Assembly (NCBI RefSeq): GCF_000708205.1
Contig: NW_014575556.1
Location: forward strand, 248,599 to 312,598
From: Mixia osmundae IAM 14324
Lineage: Eukaryota; Basidiomycota; Mixiomycetes; Mixiales; Mixiaceae
DNA: 64,000 nt
Direction of reading: 5' to 3'
A program made the position numbers and the translations under genes. The notes beneath the pieces were generated by a model. It had not been told where the DNA came from and did no database searches. It saw nothing but the letters and a program-made list of their open reading frames with translations. Below are positions 23,494 through 35,106 of this stretch, piece by piece (the first letter of the stretch is position 1; every line of letters begins with the position of its first letter).

Positions 23494-25949
23494 ATGAAGC
23501 TGTCCGAAGAGCAAGCAGCAGAGCTGCGCGGTCAAGTCGAAGGCAAGGTCATCATGCCCGAACAAGATATCGAGGCATGGAAGGTCGCCATCAGAGTCGT
23601 CTCTCACCATCCGCCCACCAAGACTGGCGACCCCGCTCGACCAATGGCCAACCCGCCCGGACTCGGCTTCGCACCCTCCCAGCCCGACAAGGACTGTATA
23701 CCGAGCCAGTCACTCGCAAAGAGAGTCTCGGATAATGCTATCGTCGTGCAAGTCTTGCATGCCCAAGATGTCTCAAAGTTTGTGCTTGTCCGTCGCTACC
23801 GTCGGATAAAGCTGACACGAGCTTGCAGGGTCATCCTGTTCGCTCGAAAGTACCAGCTCGAGATCTCCATCAAGGCAGGCGGGTACGGTGCGGCAGGCTG
23901 GGCTGTCAGAGGCGATATCATCATCGATCTCGTGGCGATTAGAAAGATCTCCATCACCTTGCCTACTGACTCGCCCTCGCTCCAACACACTCAGTCACAC
24001 TCTGCATTTATGACCAACGGTGTCAGTATCGGATCCAGCGCCGACGGCAGCGCAAACACCACTCAGGAAATTAGCGGAACGACGCTCAATAATTCGAGCA
24101 GGAAGGGAAAGGAGAAACAGGATAGCAAACGGTCAGCCGAGGATGCTTTCGGCCTGTCCAGCGCACCTTCCGGCCCGTCGAAGCAGCTCATAATCACACA
24201 AGAGCGCTCCAATTCAGACAGCTCTTCAGGCTCCTCGCTCTACACCAAGAGCAGGAGCGCCAGCCCTCGTGCTGCTGACGACGCCGGACCGGAGAAAGAT
24301 GTGCTCTCCCCGGCTGACGAATCAGGTAGCGGCTCTGGCGCCTCTGGCTCCACCTCAGTCACGACCCCTTCTGCTCGCAACAGCAGTTCTCGACCGAGCA
24401 AACCTGCTGGCCCGAAACCCTCTGCCGCTCCATCGGGCGGATCGTCCGGTGCCAATCGTCTCACTTCGAGCAATGTCCAGACCAAGGCCGACAGTCATTC
24501 GCAGACCAGTAGCGCTATACAGCAGAGTGAGACGCAGTTTTGGGTAGCTGAACAGCGCGCCTCGCCTGCATCTTCCCAATTGCCCGCCATCACACGGACG
24601 AGCGCAACGCCTGCTAATGCGATGCTCGACCACGAGAAGCAGATGACCTCCTCGGGATCGTATGCGATTACAGGCAATCCGGACTCTTTCACCCGCCCCC
24701 GATATCGACCCGATCCGACGTTGCATTCGAGCAATTCATTCACCACTTCGCCCTTTTCTGATCAAGGCACTGCGCCGAGAGACGAAAACCACGCTCTTGT
24801 CACTTTGGGAGCTGGCCTCATGACGCGTGACATTGATAGAGCGACAAGTCGCTATGGCTATCATATCCCGCTATCCTCCTATCCCGTTGGAAGTGCGCTC
24901 TTTCTTTCTGGCGGTTTCGGCTTTGCCAGTCGATGTCACGGCCTGTCGACTGACAACGTCGTCTGTGCCGAATTCGTCCTGGCCGATGGCCGCATCGTTC
25001 AATTGCGGAACGAATCTACGCTGGAAGATGCAAATCTGACCGACGAGGAAGTACAAGAACAGCGCGATCTCTGGTGGGCAGTTAGAGGAGCAGGATCAGC
25101 CTTTGGCGTCATGACGCGACTCACTGCCAAGGCCTACCGGATCGGCCAGGTCTACTCGAGCAACACGATCTACCCCTTCAGCGCTGCAACGGCGCCATCG
25201 CTCATCAAACACTGGCGAGACTGCGTCAAGACTGTGCCTGAGCAAGTCTATTCCAATCTGATCCTCAGCTCCGGACCTTCAAAGGGCACGCACGTCATTG
25301 TCGTGCAATACTGTTACCTCGGCTCTCAGTCTGCCGGCGAGCCTTATGTGCAAGCCATGAACGCATGGGATGGCGAGATCTGCTTGTTGCAGGACAGTGG
25401 TACGTGACACCCACTCAGTTCTGCTGCATTCGCTGATTGCTGTACGCTCTCGCAGGGATGGTCAGCTTTGTGCAGCAGCAGGAGTCTGTGGCACAGGTGC
25501 TCGATCTGTCCGAAAACACGCGCTGGACGATTCACGCCGAGCTCATCGAGACCCTGTCTGACGACGTGATTGACAAGACCGTTCAGAGGTTCGACGATAG
25601 CGCAGAGACGACTGCATGGATGCTCGAGCTCACAGGCGGTCAAATTGCCAAGATTGACGAGTCCAAGTCTTGTTTCCCAACTCGACATCGAAGCGCGCCT
25701 TTCTTGGCTGCCGCGATTGCTCAATGGGATGATCCCGATTGCGACGGTAGCGGATCGGCAGGTACCGAGTGGATCACCAATGTCATCTGTCCGGCATCGC
25801 CAGGCGGACCGATACCGTCCTTCTGCGAAGTCGATCAGAGTGCAAAGGGGGTCAGCAAGATGTTTGGAACCAATTGGGACAGGCTGGTCAAGCTCAAGGA
25901 GAAGTACGATCCGGTTCATATGTTCACTCATACATTCTGGCCACGATAG
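23494..25949 (+). CDS. FAD-linked oxidoreductase (berberine-bridge/PCMH type) with large internal insertion
   Basis: Three exons (23494-23777, 23829-25399, 25456-25949) give 782 residues, against ~480-550 usual for the family. The PCMH FAD domain starts with AIVVQVLHAQDVSKVILFAR and ISIKAGGYGAAGW. The motif that usually carries a flavin-linked His (GG-H-S) reads GGYG here, so bicovalent flavin is unlikely. After ISITL (residue ~139) comes ~275 residues of Ser/Gly/Pro-rich sequence, then the domain resumes with ALVTLGAGLMTRDIDRAT, GSALFLSGGFGFASRCHGLS and DLWWAVRGAGSAFGVMT. The BBE-like end is FGTNWDRLVKLKEKYDP. No secretion signal is seen. The first intron (51 nt, GTTTGT) has no stop and keeps frame if retained. 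The substrate is unknown. Confidence 0.85.
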
Positions 25950-26081
25950 CGCAGGAAATTCGTCGCAATCAGTCAAGCCTCATTTGTAAATCAGTCACCA
26001 CATACATACATACAGCAATCGCATTAGTCTTGTGCCTTTTAAATGTACTACAGTTGCGATGCTCGTGTGACACCTTGCTTG

Positions 26082-28518
26082 CTATTGCTGTGTGAGCATC
26101 TGACTTGACACAAGTTGCTGGAATCTCGTGCCTCGTCTGGAAAGCTCCTCGAAAGTTCCGGCTTCTGCTATTCTGCCATCCGCCATCAGAACAACTCTGT
26201 CAAGCCCTTTGATCAGCCATGTCATTGTGCGAAACGTGAGAGCCTACTTGTCTGCCGTCCGCAGTGTGCTCAGACGGTGAGCTATCAGTATTGTTGTCAG
26301 GCCAAGATCGGCCGTTATGCGAGCAATAGCATCGTTAACGAGCGTTTCACTCGATGCATCGAGAGCGCTCGTTGCCTCGTCCAAGATGAGGATCTTGGGT
26401 TTTCGTACGAGCGCGCGTGCGATTGCCAGCCGTTGACGTTGTCCTCCAGACAGCTGAGCGGCCCTCGCACCGACTTGCGTTTTGAATCCTTGCGGTAGAG
26501 TCTCGATAAAATCGCAGTTGGCGAGCTCGGCAGCTGCTTTGATCTCGTTGAGCGTAGCAGAGGGACAGCCATATGCGATATTGTTGGCGATCGTATCGGA
26601 GAACAAGTAGGGATCTTGCGGTACGATAGAAATGACCGAACGCCAAGATTGGGGCGTCAAGGATCGCACGTCGTCTTTGCCATATGTGATGATACCAGAG
26701 AGGGGGTCGTAGAATCGGAGCAGCAAGTTACCGAGCGTGCTTTTGCCTGAGCCTGCGCGATACATCGAGTCGTCAGCGCAAGCGCGCGGATGATCCGAAT
26801 GCACGTACCTGAACCACCTGCGATGGCAACGGATGTGCCTGGCTCGATGGTAAGATCGATGCCCTTGAGGACTTCGGTACCAGGTCGAGAAGGATAAGCA
26901 AATTTGACGTCGCGGAAGCTGAGCGGTCTCGGGGGTTCGTTGGAAGGTAGGATCGCCCCTTGATCGAGCACAACAGAGGCCGGCTGAGCGTCGAGCAGCT
27001 CGAACACTCTACCTGCTGCTCCTAGCCCTTTCATGATGACCGCATAGAAGCTGACTGTTGAGGTCATACTTCCGCCAACATAGGCTGTATAGAGTATCAA
27101 GCTGGACAGGTCGCCGACGGATATCTCGCCACGTGATACAAGTGTGCCGCCATAGGACAGCAGGGCGAGCAGGACGATATTGCCCGAGAAGCCTGCAGAG
27201 CCGTAGAAGACGCCAGTCCAGACTGCGTCAAGCTTTGCGAGGTTGAAGATCTCATCCACTCTTAGCTGAAAGCGCTTTGTTTCTATTGGTTGGACAGCAT
27301 TGAAGGCGTGCACCGTCCTTATGCCGCCGATACGTTCTTCTGTCGTCGCAACCATGTCTGCTGTCGCTTTTTGTACTTTGCGGGAGAGCTGCTTGAGAAA
27401 ACGTCCGTAGAAGACGGCACCGATGGCGACGGGTGGAACGATGGCGAGCATGACAAATGTGAGCTTGGCGGAGATGTAGAACATCATGCTGACGCCTGCT
27501 ATGGCAGTCACAAGTGATCTGAGAGCTTCGCTGAGCTCTCGGGTGAGACTATCTCCGACGACGCTAGTATCGCTGCTGAGTCGACTGATGAGATCGCCGG
27601 TGCTCTTGACAGCGTTCGACGCATCTTGAGTGGGGGTATCTTTGGGGGCTTCTATAGCCTTGCCAGGCTGGCCTTGTAGATCATACCAAGACATGTCTGC
27701 ATGGTCACGTACTGTCAGCGCCGAAGACTGCAAACAGAAGGAAAGAGAGCATTACCCTGTCGCATGACGGATGTGTACGCGTTGACGCGGAGTGTATTGA
27801 CGATACGTTGGCCAGCGATCCTCATGAGGATGGATCGGCCTGTGTTGGCTGCTGCGCCGACGAGAAAGAAGCCGGCAAGGAAGCCAGCGGCAGCAGGTAG
27901 GGAAATGGGTAGCTCGCTGGCATTGTTCCCACTGAAGAGGTCGATGATGCGCCCGAGTGTGTATGGCACACTGAGCGAGACCGTCGAAGAGACGACGAGC
28001 AGTGCTGTCGCAATACTGATCGTCTTCTTCTCGGGCAAGACGAGCCTCCACAAGCGCTTCAATTCGCCGGCCGACCGTCGTCGATCCAGTCGCGGTATCA
28101 ATCCTTCCTCGCCGTTCTCGACCTTGGCAGGCTGCTTGACCTCCTGAGATTGGTCGTGAGGTCTGTCCGCTGATGCTGTCTGTGGGGCGGATGCGGCTAC
28201 GGTCGATTGGTAGCGCAAGAGGCTCGATGGGCTAGAAAGAGCCCGACAAGCTGGACATGCTTTCTTGCCCATCGCCCACGGTCTCGCTGTGGAAGCAGAC
28301 CATGAGATGGCACGCCTGTCTGCTCGAGCACTGGCTGGCCATGGCACTGGCCGCCGTGGACGTGCAGCATCCGATGATGACACAAGGGCTGCAGTTGAGC
28401 CGACGAAGAGCTCCCTTGCTCGTGTTGGCCTTGCGATGCTCGCTACCAGCGCTTGCCGCCGCGAGTTGAGGCTGGCTGCACTCGATGCAGCCCTCGAGAG
28501 CCCTCTGCTCGGCGTCAT
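26082..28518 (-). CDS. MDL1: Mitochondrial ABC exporter, Mdl1/ABCB10-ABCB8 type
   Basis: Half-transporter of the inner mitochondrial membrane; the yeast relative exports peptides. Four exons (28518-27756, 27696-26809, 26752-26248, 26196-26082) give 756 residues. The N-terminus MTPSRGLSRAASSAAS is a presequence. The membrane domain runs from RLVLPEKKTISIATALL and has STGDLISRLSSDTSVVGDSL and ATTEERIGGIRTVHAFN. The ATPase domain has GGSGSGKST (Walker A, assembled by splicing), VPQDPYLFSDTIANNIAYG, LSGGQRQRLAIARAL, ILILDEATSALD and IAHRLSTLR. The last exon adds VVLMADGRIAEAGTFEEL. The start at 28518 is the ATG opening the presequence. Divergent from another mitochondrial gene, AIM41. Confidence 0.93.
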
Positions 28519-28602
28519 CGCCCTTCGAGCAGGCTGGGAGATCGCAAGCGCTCGGCTCGGCGGCGCGTGCTTCACAAAACTTGCCGACTTGACTTTGGAG
28601 CG
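28519..28602. promoter_or_regulatory. Shared divergent promoter (MDL1 / AIM41)
   Basis: 84 bp between two divergent ATGs, both of genes for mitochondrial proteins. This is short enough that regulation is probably shared. Confidence 0.5.
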
Positions 28603-29207
28603 ATGCTCGCTTTGACCAGTCGCCGGGCGATATGCTGTCAGTGCAGCGTACGCACCTTTGCATCGACCTCACGCATCAATGCAAGCGATCTGCCCAGTCG
28701 GCTGCGTGAAGCGATGAAAGAGTCTATGCGTGCACGCAACGCCGAACGAACGAGCGTCCTCAAGGTCGATCGTTTGCCTTGCCCGCTCTGATGACTGTGC
28801 ATATTGACCTGATTGTACGACAGTCGGCATTGGCAGCCATTCAGAACTCGCAACATCTCGCCTCGCCGCCTGCGCCGATAAAGACATTGTTCAAGGCGAT
28901 ACAACAGCGTGAAGCTGCTATTCTCGAGTTCCGTAGCAACGGTAGCAAAGACGCACAAGCTCTCGCTGAACAGTACCAGCGTGAGGTCGAAGTGCTTGGC
29001 GAGTTTATTGGCAAGTCATCAGAGCAGAGCGCGTCCATAGCGCCCGAGGAACTCGTCAGTGTCTTGACCGATTTGCTCAAAGAGCTCGGCCTCGAGAAGA
29101 CGGCAAAGTCGTCCGGACAGCTCATCAAGACCGCACTGACACGCTTGAGCGAACGAGCAACTCCCAAGCAGATAGCAGACGCAGCAAGGACATTGTTGTC
29201 AAATTGA
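28603..29207 (+). CDS. AIM41: Mitochondrial GatB/YqeY-domain protein (AIM41)
   Basis: Two exons (28603-28764, 28824-29207) give 181 residues. The start MLALTSRRAICCQCSVRTFA is a typical import presequence. The YqeY domain runs to the end: LREAMKESMRARNAERTSVL, PIKTLFKAIQQREAAILEFR, AEQYQREVEVLGEF, and the tRNA-amidotransferase-like tail ATPKQIADAARTLLS. Yeast Aim41 is a mitochondrial protein of unclear role; bacterial YqeY resembles the GatB C-terminus. The splice K-SALAAIQNSQ is clear. Confidence 0.9.
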
Positions 29208-29483
29208 ACGGGCTGCCCATCACTGAACTTGCATAGCTTCTTACAATGGAACTGAGCTCTCGCCGGAGCATGCGCATGTGCGGCCGCTGTACAACATCAT
29301 GCGTGAAAGTGGACACAAACTTGCATCGTCAGTTGCGAACGTCACTCTTGACGCCGGAGCGCCTGGTCGTTTTTGGTTTGGATGCAAGAGATGAGGGAGA
29401 AAATGCGCGGTTCGGACTTCCCGGTATCGTGGTATACTGCTGCTCGGTGTGTGCCAGTCTTTGGTGATACTGTGAAGTGTGGA

Positions 29484-31664
29484 TCATGCGCAGAGGTAGC
29501 TGCCTGGCTCCGTAGGTGGTTCGGGAGCGTGGTAGAAGTGATCGTCAAACAGATGTGCAGGCTCATGGTAAGCGCTGCGAGACAAGCCTTGTGCTGTGTT
29601 GCTGACAAGCTGTGTGTCATCATGACGCTGTATGTACAGTGCCGGCGTCGAGTGTGCCAGCGTAGAGTCGACGCCGAACCGATTGAACTTGAGGCCCAAC
29701 CCGTTATTGTTGGCATCGTACGGAATCTGGAACGTTCCAGGGTGTCGTACAGAGGCCGTCTGAGCCTCTCTAGCCAGCATCTCCTGAAGCCGAGCTTCTC
29801 GCCAGCTCATAACATCCGCAGACGGTTCCATGAGCTCATGAACAGGTATCTCTGCGGCAGCCAGGAGCTTCAGAAAGTCCGGCTGGGTCTCTGCCGGCTT
29901 GACTTCTTGTTGTCCAGGCTGAGAGTCTTCGCTCGTAACAGATGAAGCGACAGACTGCTCTGTAGCAGACGGCGATCCGTACCAGCTGCCAGAGCTAACT
30001 TCGTTCGATATCCGGTCAGATCCGCCCAGCTCATTTTCGGACACACGCCCTTGCGCATCGACCGGCAATGCGTAAGGGTGAGCTAGATCCGCGGGCTCAA
30101 AGCCATGGGTAAAGTCGACAGGCGGCTGAGGACCAAAAGTGGCGAGTAGGTCGAGATTCTGGGTTTGTTCTAGTCCGCCCGGTCTGAAGGCGGAGAAAGA
30201 TGAATCGAAACTGCCAACGAGCGTGGGCGAGTGATCATGATGAGTACGCATGAGATCAGTGAGCGTGAGATCGCCCATTGCAGTCGAAGGAGACTTGATG
30301 ATATCGCCAGAGTCAAAGCCTCTCACGCGAGCAACTTCGTGATCGAGAGCAGAATGGGCAGACGGCAGCTTGAAGGCTTCGATGGACCGAGCAAGTTGCG
30401 GCTGTCTCTCAGCGACAGGAGACTCTGACGAGTAGTTTGACCAGGTCGCGCTGAGTGGCACCGAGCTGACGTCTTCGTGGTGAGAGATGACCACGGCAGC
30501 GGGCGAGCGTGAGGCCCAGTAGGGATGTGGTGAAGTTGCTCGGCCGTTGTTGCCTGGCATCTGTTGCTGGTAAGCATGGACAGACGCATGTCCCGACCAG
30601 GGAATGTTGAGCGAAGCAGGTCGACGCTTCGTGTCTCGTCTGGCCTCGGACTGAGTACGACGGTGAGCCATAGCGGACTTGGCGGATTGCTCTTGATAGC
30701 TCGAGCTTGCGCTGTGGCTTGACAGCGATCTGAGACGAGAGCTCTCGAGATCGGCTGTCGATTTGACGCGCCGACGAGCAGCTCGGCCCTTGCCGATGGG
30801 GTGGCTCTCGGTGCGAGTGTGCAAACGGGCATGTCGATTGAGCGTGTCTCTGTGACAATGTGAGCAGGCGGCTCGATACGCTCGGCCTGTGACTCACTGT
30901 CTGGCAAAGGTCTTCTCGCAGCCTTGGAACGAGCACATATAAGGCCGATCAAGCGTATGAGTGCGCTCGTGACGCTGTGCATGCTCGAGCTTTTTGAAAG
31001 CCTACAAGCAACATGTCAGGGGAAGTGACACTGGGTAGCGAGTGCCTACCATTGGGCAGTAAGAGCATTGCGAGAGCGGCTTGTCTTGTGCACCTGCAGG
31101 ACGATCTTTGCTGATGTTGCGCTTCTTGCTGGCAGAGCTTTTTGGTTTGCCAGCTGTGGCAGTGTTGAGCGAGCCATGCGGAAGTTTGGGACTGACGGCG
31201 GTGTGCCTGAGCGAGCCGAATGAAGCGGGCAATGAAGCGCTCATCTGGACAGGCGTTCGAGCTGGCAGTGGTCTGAAGCGGTCATAGTTTTCATCGCGCT
31301 CGCGACCAGAAGTGTATTGCGGGTGGCTCGCAGAGTCCGCGGAGTCGACAAGACCAGCATGTCGGGCAGCAGTGAAGTGCTCGTCGATGACATGACTCGC
31401 CGAGAGCGGTGGAGACATGGGCAAGCCGCTGGAAGGGTCGGAGGGGTCGCGTTGGCGAGTGGATCTACGACCTCGTAGACGATCCTTGAGTGGATCCTCA
31501 TCCATTGCGCCAGTGTTGACGAATTGGTCATGCTGGGCTTCCATGGTCTGGTGCATCTCGCTTGACGTTTGATCTGGCGACTCGTGATCAAGTTCTAGCT
31601 GAGTACCATATGAGCTTGGCGTAGACGGGTAGCCGTACGCCTCTTCGCCGCCTCTCGTGAGCAT
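29484..31664 (-). CDS. C2H2 zinc-finger transcription factor
   Basis: Three exons (31664-31050, 31001-30898, 30849-29484) give 694 residues. Two fingers are completed only by splicing: CSYCPM-AFKKLEHAQRHERTH (finger 1) and CSFQGCEKTFARQ-DTLNRHARLH (finger 2), joined by a TLDRPYM linker. This spacing resembles Adr1- or Msn2-type pairs. A basic segment GRAARRRVKS follows. The 200 residues before and 450 after the fingers are Ser/Pro-rich and disordered. Target genes cannot be inferred. Confidence 0.87.
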
Positions 31665-32527
31665 TCTGACCTTGCCAGCAAGTCAGAATATCTTCAGAGT
31701 GACGCAGAGAGGTGCGAATAGCAAGCGAGCAGAACAGTCTGACGAGTGACAGGCCTCTTCAGAAAGTCGCCGCTGCCTAGGCAGGGAAGATCTTCAGGTT
31801 GTCTCTGACGATCTACCTTGACCGCCTTTGCTTCGACCTGGCCTGAGTGAGGTAGACTGACCGTCGTTCGAGCTGTTTGTCGACCTTAGGAGGTGAGAGT
31901 CGAGAAAGTGAGCACTGTCGAGGACATGATGTCAGCGCATGGCTTGCAGGTGCAGTACGCCTGTAAGCGCAGCAGTCTAGCTAGCTTGCCTTTGGAACTC
32001 TGCCTTCACGCGAGCGATCTAGTCCCGTCCGTCTGAGCAAGGGTCCTCCTTCTATGGATGCTTATTCCACTACACGGCACGCCCGAGAGGTCAGGGTCTT
32101 CTCTTGGGAGACGAGAGGAAGAGGCAAACGCTGCGTTTGGCGGCTGCGAGGAGCGACTCTGGGGTAGCGATCGATTTCGCCTTCTGGCTTTCCCGTCAAT
32201 CTCAAAAATGTATTTGACATGGCACATGCAGCCGCAAAGGTCACACCGACGCGTGGCTCTCAGAGACAACATTACAAAGAGATTCTTCGCTCTGATCTCG
32301 AGGGAATCTCGTAATCTCGTTACCATCAGATCGACAGAGTTCCACGTTTTGGCTGACAATTAAGTCGCGAACGGCCAAAGGCTATCGGTTCCGTCTGATC
32401 AAATGAGCGCTTTAGTCTGGCTGTGACGTTTGATGGTGGCAGATCTCTCGCGTGCAGACAGAAGCAGCGCTGCGACTGACACGCGACAGCAACATGTCAC
32501 CGTCGGTTAGGCGGGCGCCCTAGTCGG
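31665..32527. other. 863 bp intergenic region
   Basis: Upstream of the C2H2 gene and downstream of the next minus-strand gene. Only short ORFs without a proper start were found. It probably holds a long 5' UTR or promoter of the zinc-finger gene. Confidence 0.5.
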
Positions 32528-33559
32528 TTAGTGCTCGGCCTTGAAGGCTTCGCTAAGCGCAGCAAGCGAAGGATCAATGTCGGGATCGACAATTGTGTCC
32601 GGGGTCATCAGTGGTAGTTTCTGCTCGCGTTTTGCAGCTCGGATGGGGTCCGGAGCTTTGTTGAGCTTGCGCTTGAGATTGTAGATGAGCTGCCAGGTGA
32701 TTTCGGGCATTGACTCTGGCACTCTGTCAATCTCGCCGGTCACGGCATCGGGTATGCCCTCTCTGGATGCACGGACGATCTCTGAGATCTCCTTCCAGTC
32801 TTTGTCGGCTCTGATGAGATCCTCCAGGTAGCTTGTCGCTGCGGCAGAGAGTCGACGACGGGTAGCAGCACCTTCTCGAGCTGGATCATGACCAGTGTGG
32901 ACGAAATGCCAATCGACCTCTATGACATTTGGCGACTTGCGAATGACAAGCTTGGCGTTGCAGCCTACCGCGGCCAATTTCTTGCGTCGCTTTCGTTTGC
33001 GCTTCTCATCATCTTCAGAAAGTGCGCGCTTGCTGGTCGCATGATCACACTTGTAGTACTCTGTCAATTCCCAGCCAGAGTTCTGACGTTCGGGCATCGA
33101 CGGTCTGAGCACATCTGGATTCGATTGCGTGAGTGCCTGGACAAGTTGCTGATTCCATTCGCTCGTGTCGAGACTGATTGGTTCGTCTGGACGGGTTGGA
33201 TCAGCTTTGCATGTCGATGCCATCAGGTCTGACGCACCCTCTTGCGTTGACAATCCTCGTCGAGGGGTACCCTTGAGATGATCAACACGGTGATTCCGCG
33301 ACCAGCCAGTGATCTCTCTCTGCTCTTCAAACCATTGCCTGAAGTCGTCCGGGCTGAACGTGAGCTTGACACGCTCTTGGGACGGGTCGTCTAGCTGATC
33401 GTCTCTTGGTCGGTAAGGGTTGCGCGAGGTAGACTGCAAGGGATGGTCGATGCCTCCCTGTGCAAAGTGAGCAGTCTGGTCGATGACAGCTTGGATGGGG
33501 AGCAGGCTCGGGTCTGTCGGCACGCCTGCATAGCCGACCGCGACGTTCTCTTCGGCCAT
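32528..33559 (-). CDS. FAR1/FLYWCH-like zinc-finger protein, no transposase domain
   Basis: An intronless 343-residue frame from a clear ATG. Residues ~160-230 carry ELTEYYKCDHAT, GCNAKLVIRKSPNVIEVDW and FVHTGHDPA: a Cys...Cys...His-x2-His pattern like the WRKY-GCM1/FAR1 finger at the start of MULE-type transposases and their domesticated descendants. The following RRRLSAAATSYLEDLIRADK and DWKEISEIVR match the helical linker often seen after that finger. No DDE catalytic region follows; the protein ends with an acidic tail. It may be a host regulator from an old MULE, or an independent member of the fold. The family call is moderate. Confidence 0.6.
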   Translation of the reverse strand: MAEENVAVGYAGVPTDPSLLPIQAVIDQTAHFAQGGIDHPLQSTSRNPYRPRDDQLDDPSQERVKLTFSPDDFRQWFEEQREITGWSRNHRVDHLKGTPRRGLSTQEGASDLMASTCKADPTRPDEPISLDTSEWNQQLVQALTQSNPDVLRPSMPERQNSGWELTEYYKCDHATSKRALSEDDEKRKRKRRKKLAAVGCNAKLVIRKSPNVIEVDWHFVHTGHDPAREGAATRRRLSAAATSYLEDLIRADKDWKEISEIVRASREGIPDAVTGEIDRVPESMPEITWQLIYNLKRKLNKAPDPIRAAKREQKLPLMTPDTIVDPDIDPSLAALSEAFKAEH

Positions 33560-35066
33560 CCGTGACGGTAAGTGTCGTCAGAGGCTTCAAGGCAGTAAAA
33601 GCAGCTAGCGAACAAAAGGTGGCGCTCGCTTTTCCACGCGCCTAGCCGGCCTGGCACTCTGCTTGGCCATTCCCTGGCTTCTGATCACGGTCGCAAACGT
33701 CTCGCAGCTGCCTCGCAGAATGGCCCCAGATGCGCTGCTCACAGAAATCGCCTCTCGCAAACTGTGACCCGCGCAAGCTTAGACCTAGGAAACGCAGCTT
33801 GTAGCGCCAATCGCTGAAGAGCTACTCTCGCTATATGGCTAATTCACTCCCAGGATGGACAGACAGAGGCTGCCATTGATCAACAAGCGCTCCTCATACG
33901 TCCTATAGGCGTAGCTGCTGGCAGGGTCGGCCTCGACGACCATACTCGGAGGACGTCCCATCTGATGACGACATTGCGGGCCAAACCTCGCTTGCAGGCT
34001 CTTTTGCGTGACATACTCTGGAACCGAGCACAAGAAACTATCGCCTGTTCTGCGAGCTCACGGCGCTAGCGAGTGTTCGTTCGTTTTGAGCACGCCTGTC
34101 AAGTCAGACTGCCAGGGCAACAACCTCCCAAAGGAACCCGGGCGCTCCTCAGTTGAAGAGAGACGCATTAAGCCGCCTGAGCATGAGCCTCTCTGCGAAG
34201 TTATACTACGAGGTACTCTACGTATTTAGCTTGCTCTCCCCATCGCCGCGATCAAAGAGGCTGGTCCATACTTGCTTCAATTAACAGCCGTTCTAATATC
34301 AGGATGGCGCCTTTGTCGACATGTTATCTGGACAGCTCGGCCCTGCTCAATACGAGGTCTGTTGATCATCAAACGTACACGAGCAAATTCGTCAACACGC
34401 GGCATGGCACGCAACGCAATTCTCTCTGATGAATCGGCCCGTCGCCGATTCGACCCATTCCTCTAGCGTCATACGAAATCGCTGCGCTGACATCCGACCG
34501 GGTCATCGGATACGACTAGCACGGATCCTCGCTCGATCTCACGCTGGCGTTTAGCAATTTCCTGTTACCACAGTGAAAGCGATTGCGGATACTGAATCTC
34601 GCGACCAGCTTAATCTAGTGAGGACGACTGGCAGCATGCTGGTCGAGTTCGCATAGTCAGCCGGTGTGTAGCAACTGACATTTCGGTGATGATACGCCAG
34701 CGAACGATGCAGTTGCAACGGCGAAGGACTGCCGCGCTTTGCCAACTTGCGCGTTTCAGAGTGTAGCCTGAGTCTGGCCAAAGCGACCTCTGTTTGAACC
34801 GCGCAATGATGATGCTGGCCAGTCGAGGCGTGCAGGTGCCTGAAGTGTGGGAACCATGCAGTACACATCATTACCCTTGTATTATTATGCCTCAATTGCA
34901 TGCTCACTCCTTTCAGCGATCCACTTCTGCATGTGAGTAGCATTGATCCTGTCGCACTCTCTTTGCCGAATCTGATGCGCTCTACGTACCTCTTGGCTGT
35001 CCATTCTCGTCCTGATGGACTCGTCGCGTATCTCGACGCGGCACAACAGAGCATCCCTCACCTCGA
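33560..35066. other. 1.5 kb region without a convincing gene
   Basis: A 17-codon frame (MDRQRLPLINK...) near 33854 and a following open stretch to about 34070 could be pieces of a small gene, but I found no splice pair. A minus-strand ORF at 34885-35106 is listed separately. No repeats were seen. Confidence 0.45.
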
Positions 35067-35106
35067 ATGAGCTTGCTGAGCCGTCTTGGCTTAGCAAGGA
35101 CTGCAT
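34885..35106 (-). CDS. Possible small helical protein overlapping the FHIP start
   Basis: An ATG-started frame of 73 residues, charged and predicted helical (RDESIRTRMDSQEV, KWIAERSEHAIEA). A 63 nt GTACGT...CATGCAG segment inside it could be an in-frame intron. It overlaps the first 40 bp of the divergent FHIP gene, which argues against it. Confidence 0.2.
   Translation of the reverse strand: MQSLLSQDGSASSFEVRDALLCRVEIRDESIRTRMDSQEVRRAHQIRQRECDRINATHMQKWIAERSEHAIEA

Noticed and set aside
34008-34229. 73-codon plus-strand ORF in the 33.6-35.1 kb gap
   Set aside because: Its composition is random-like, and I found no homology signal or splice context.
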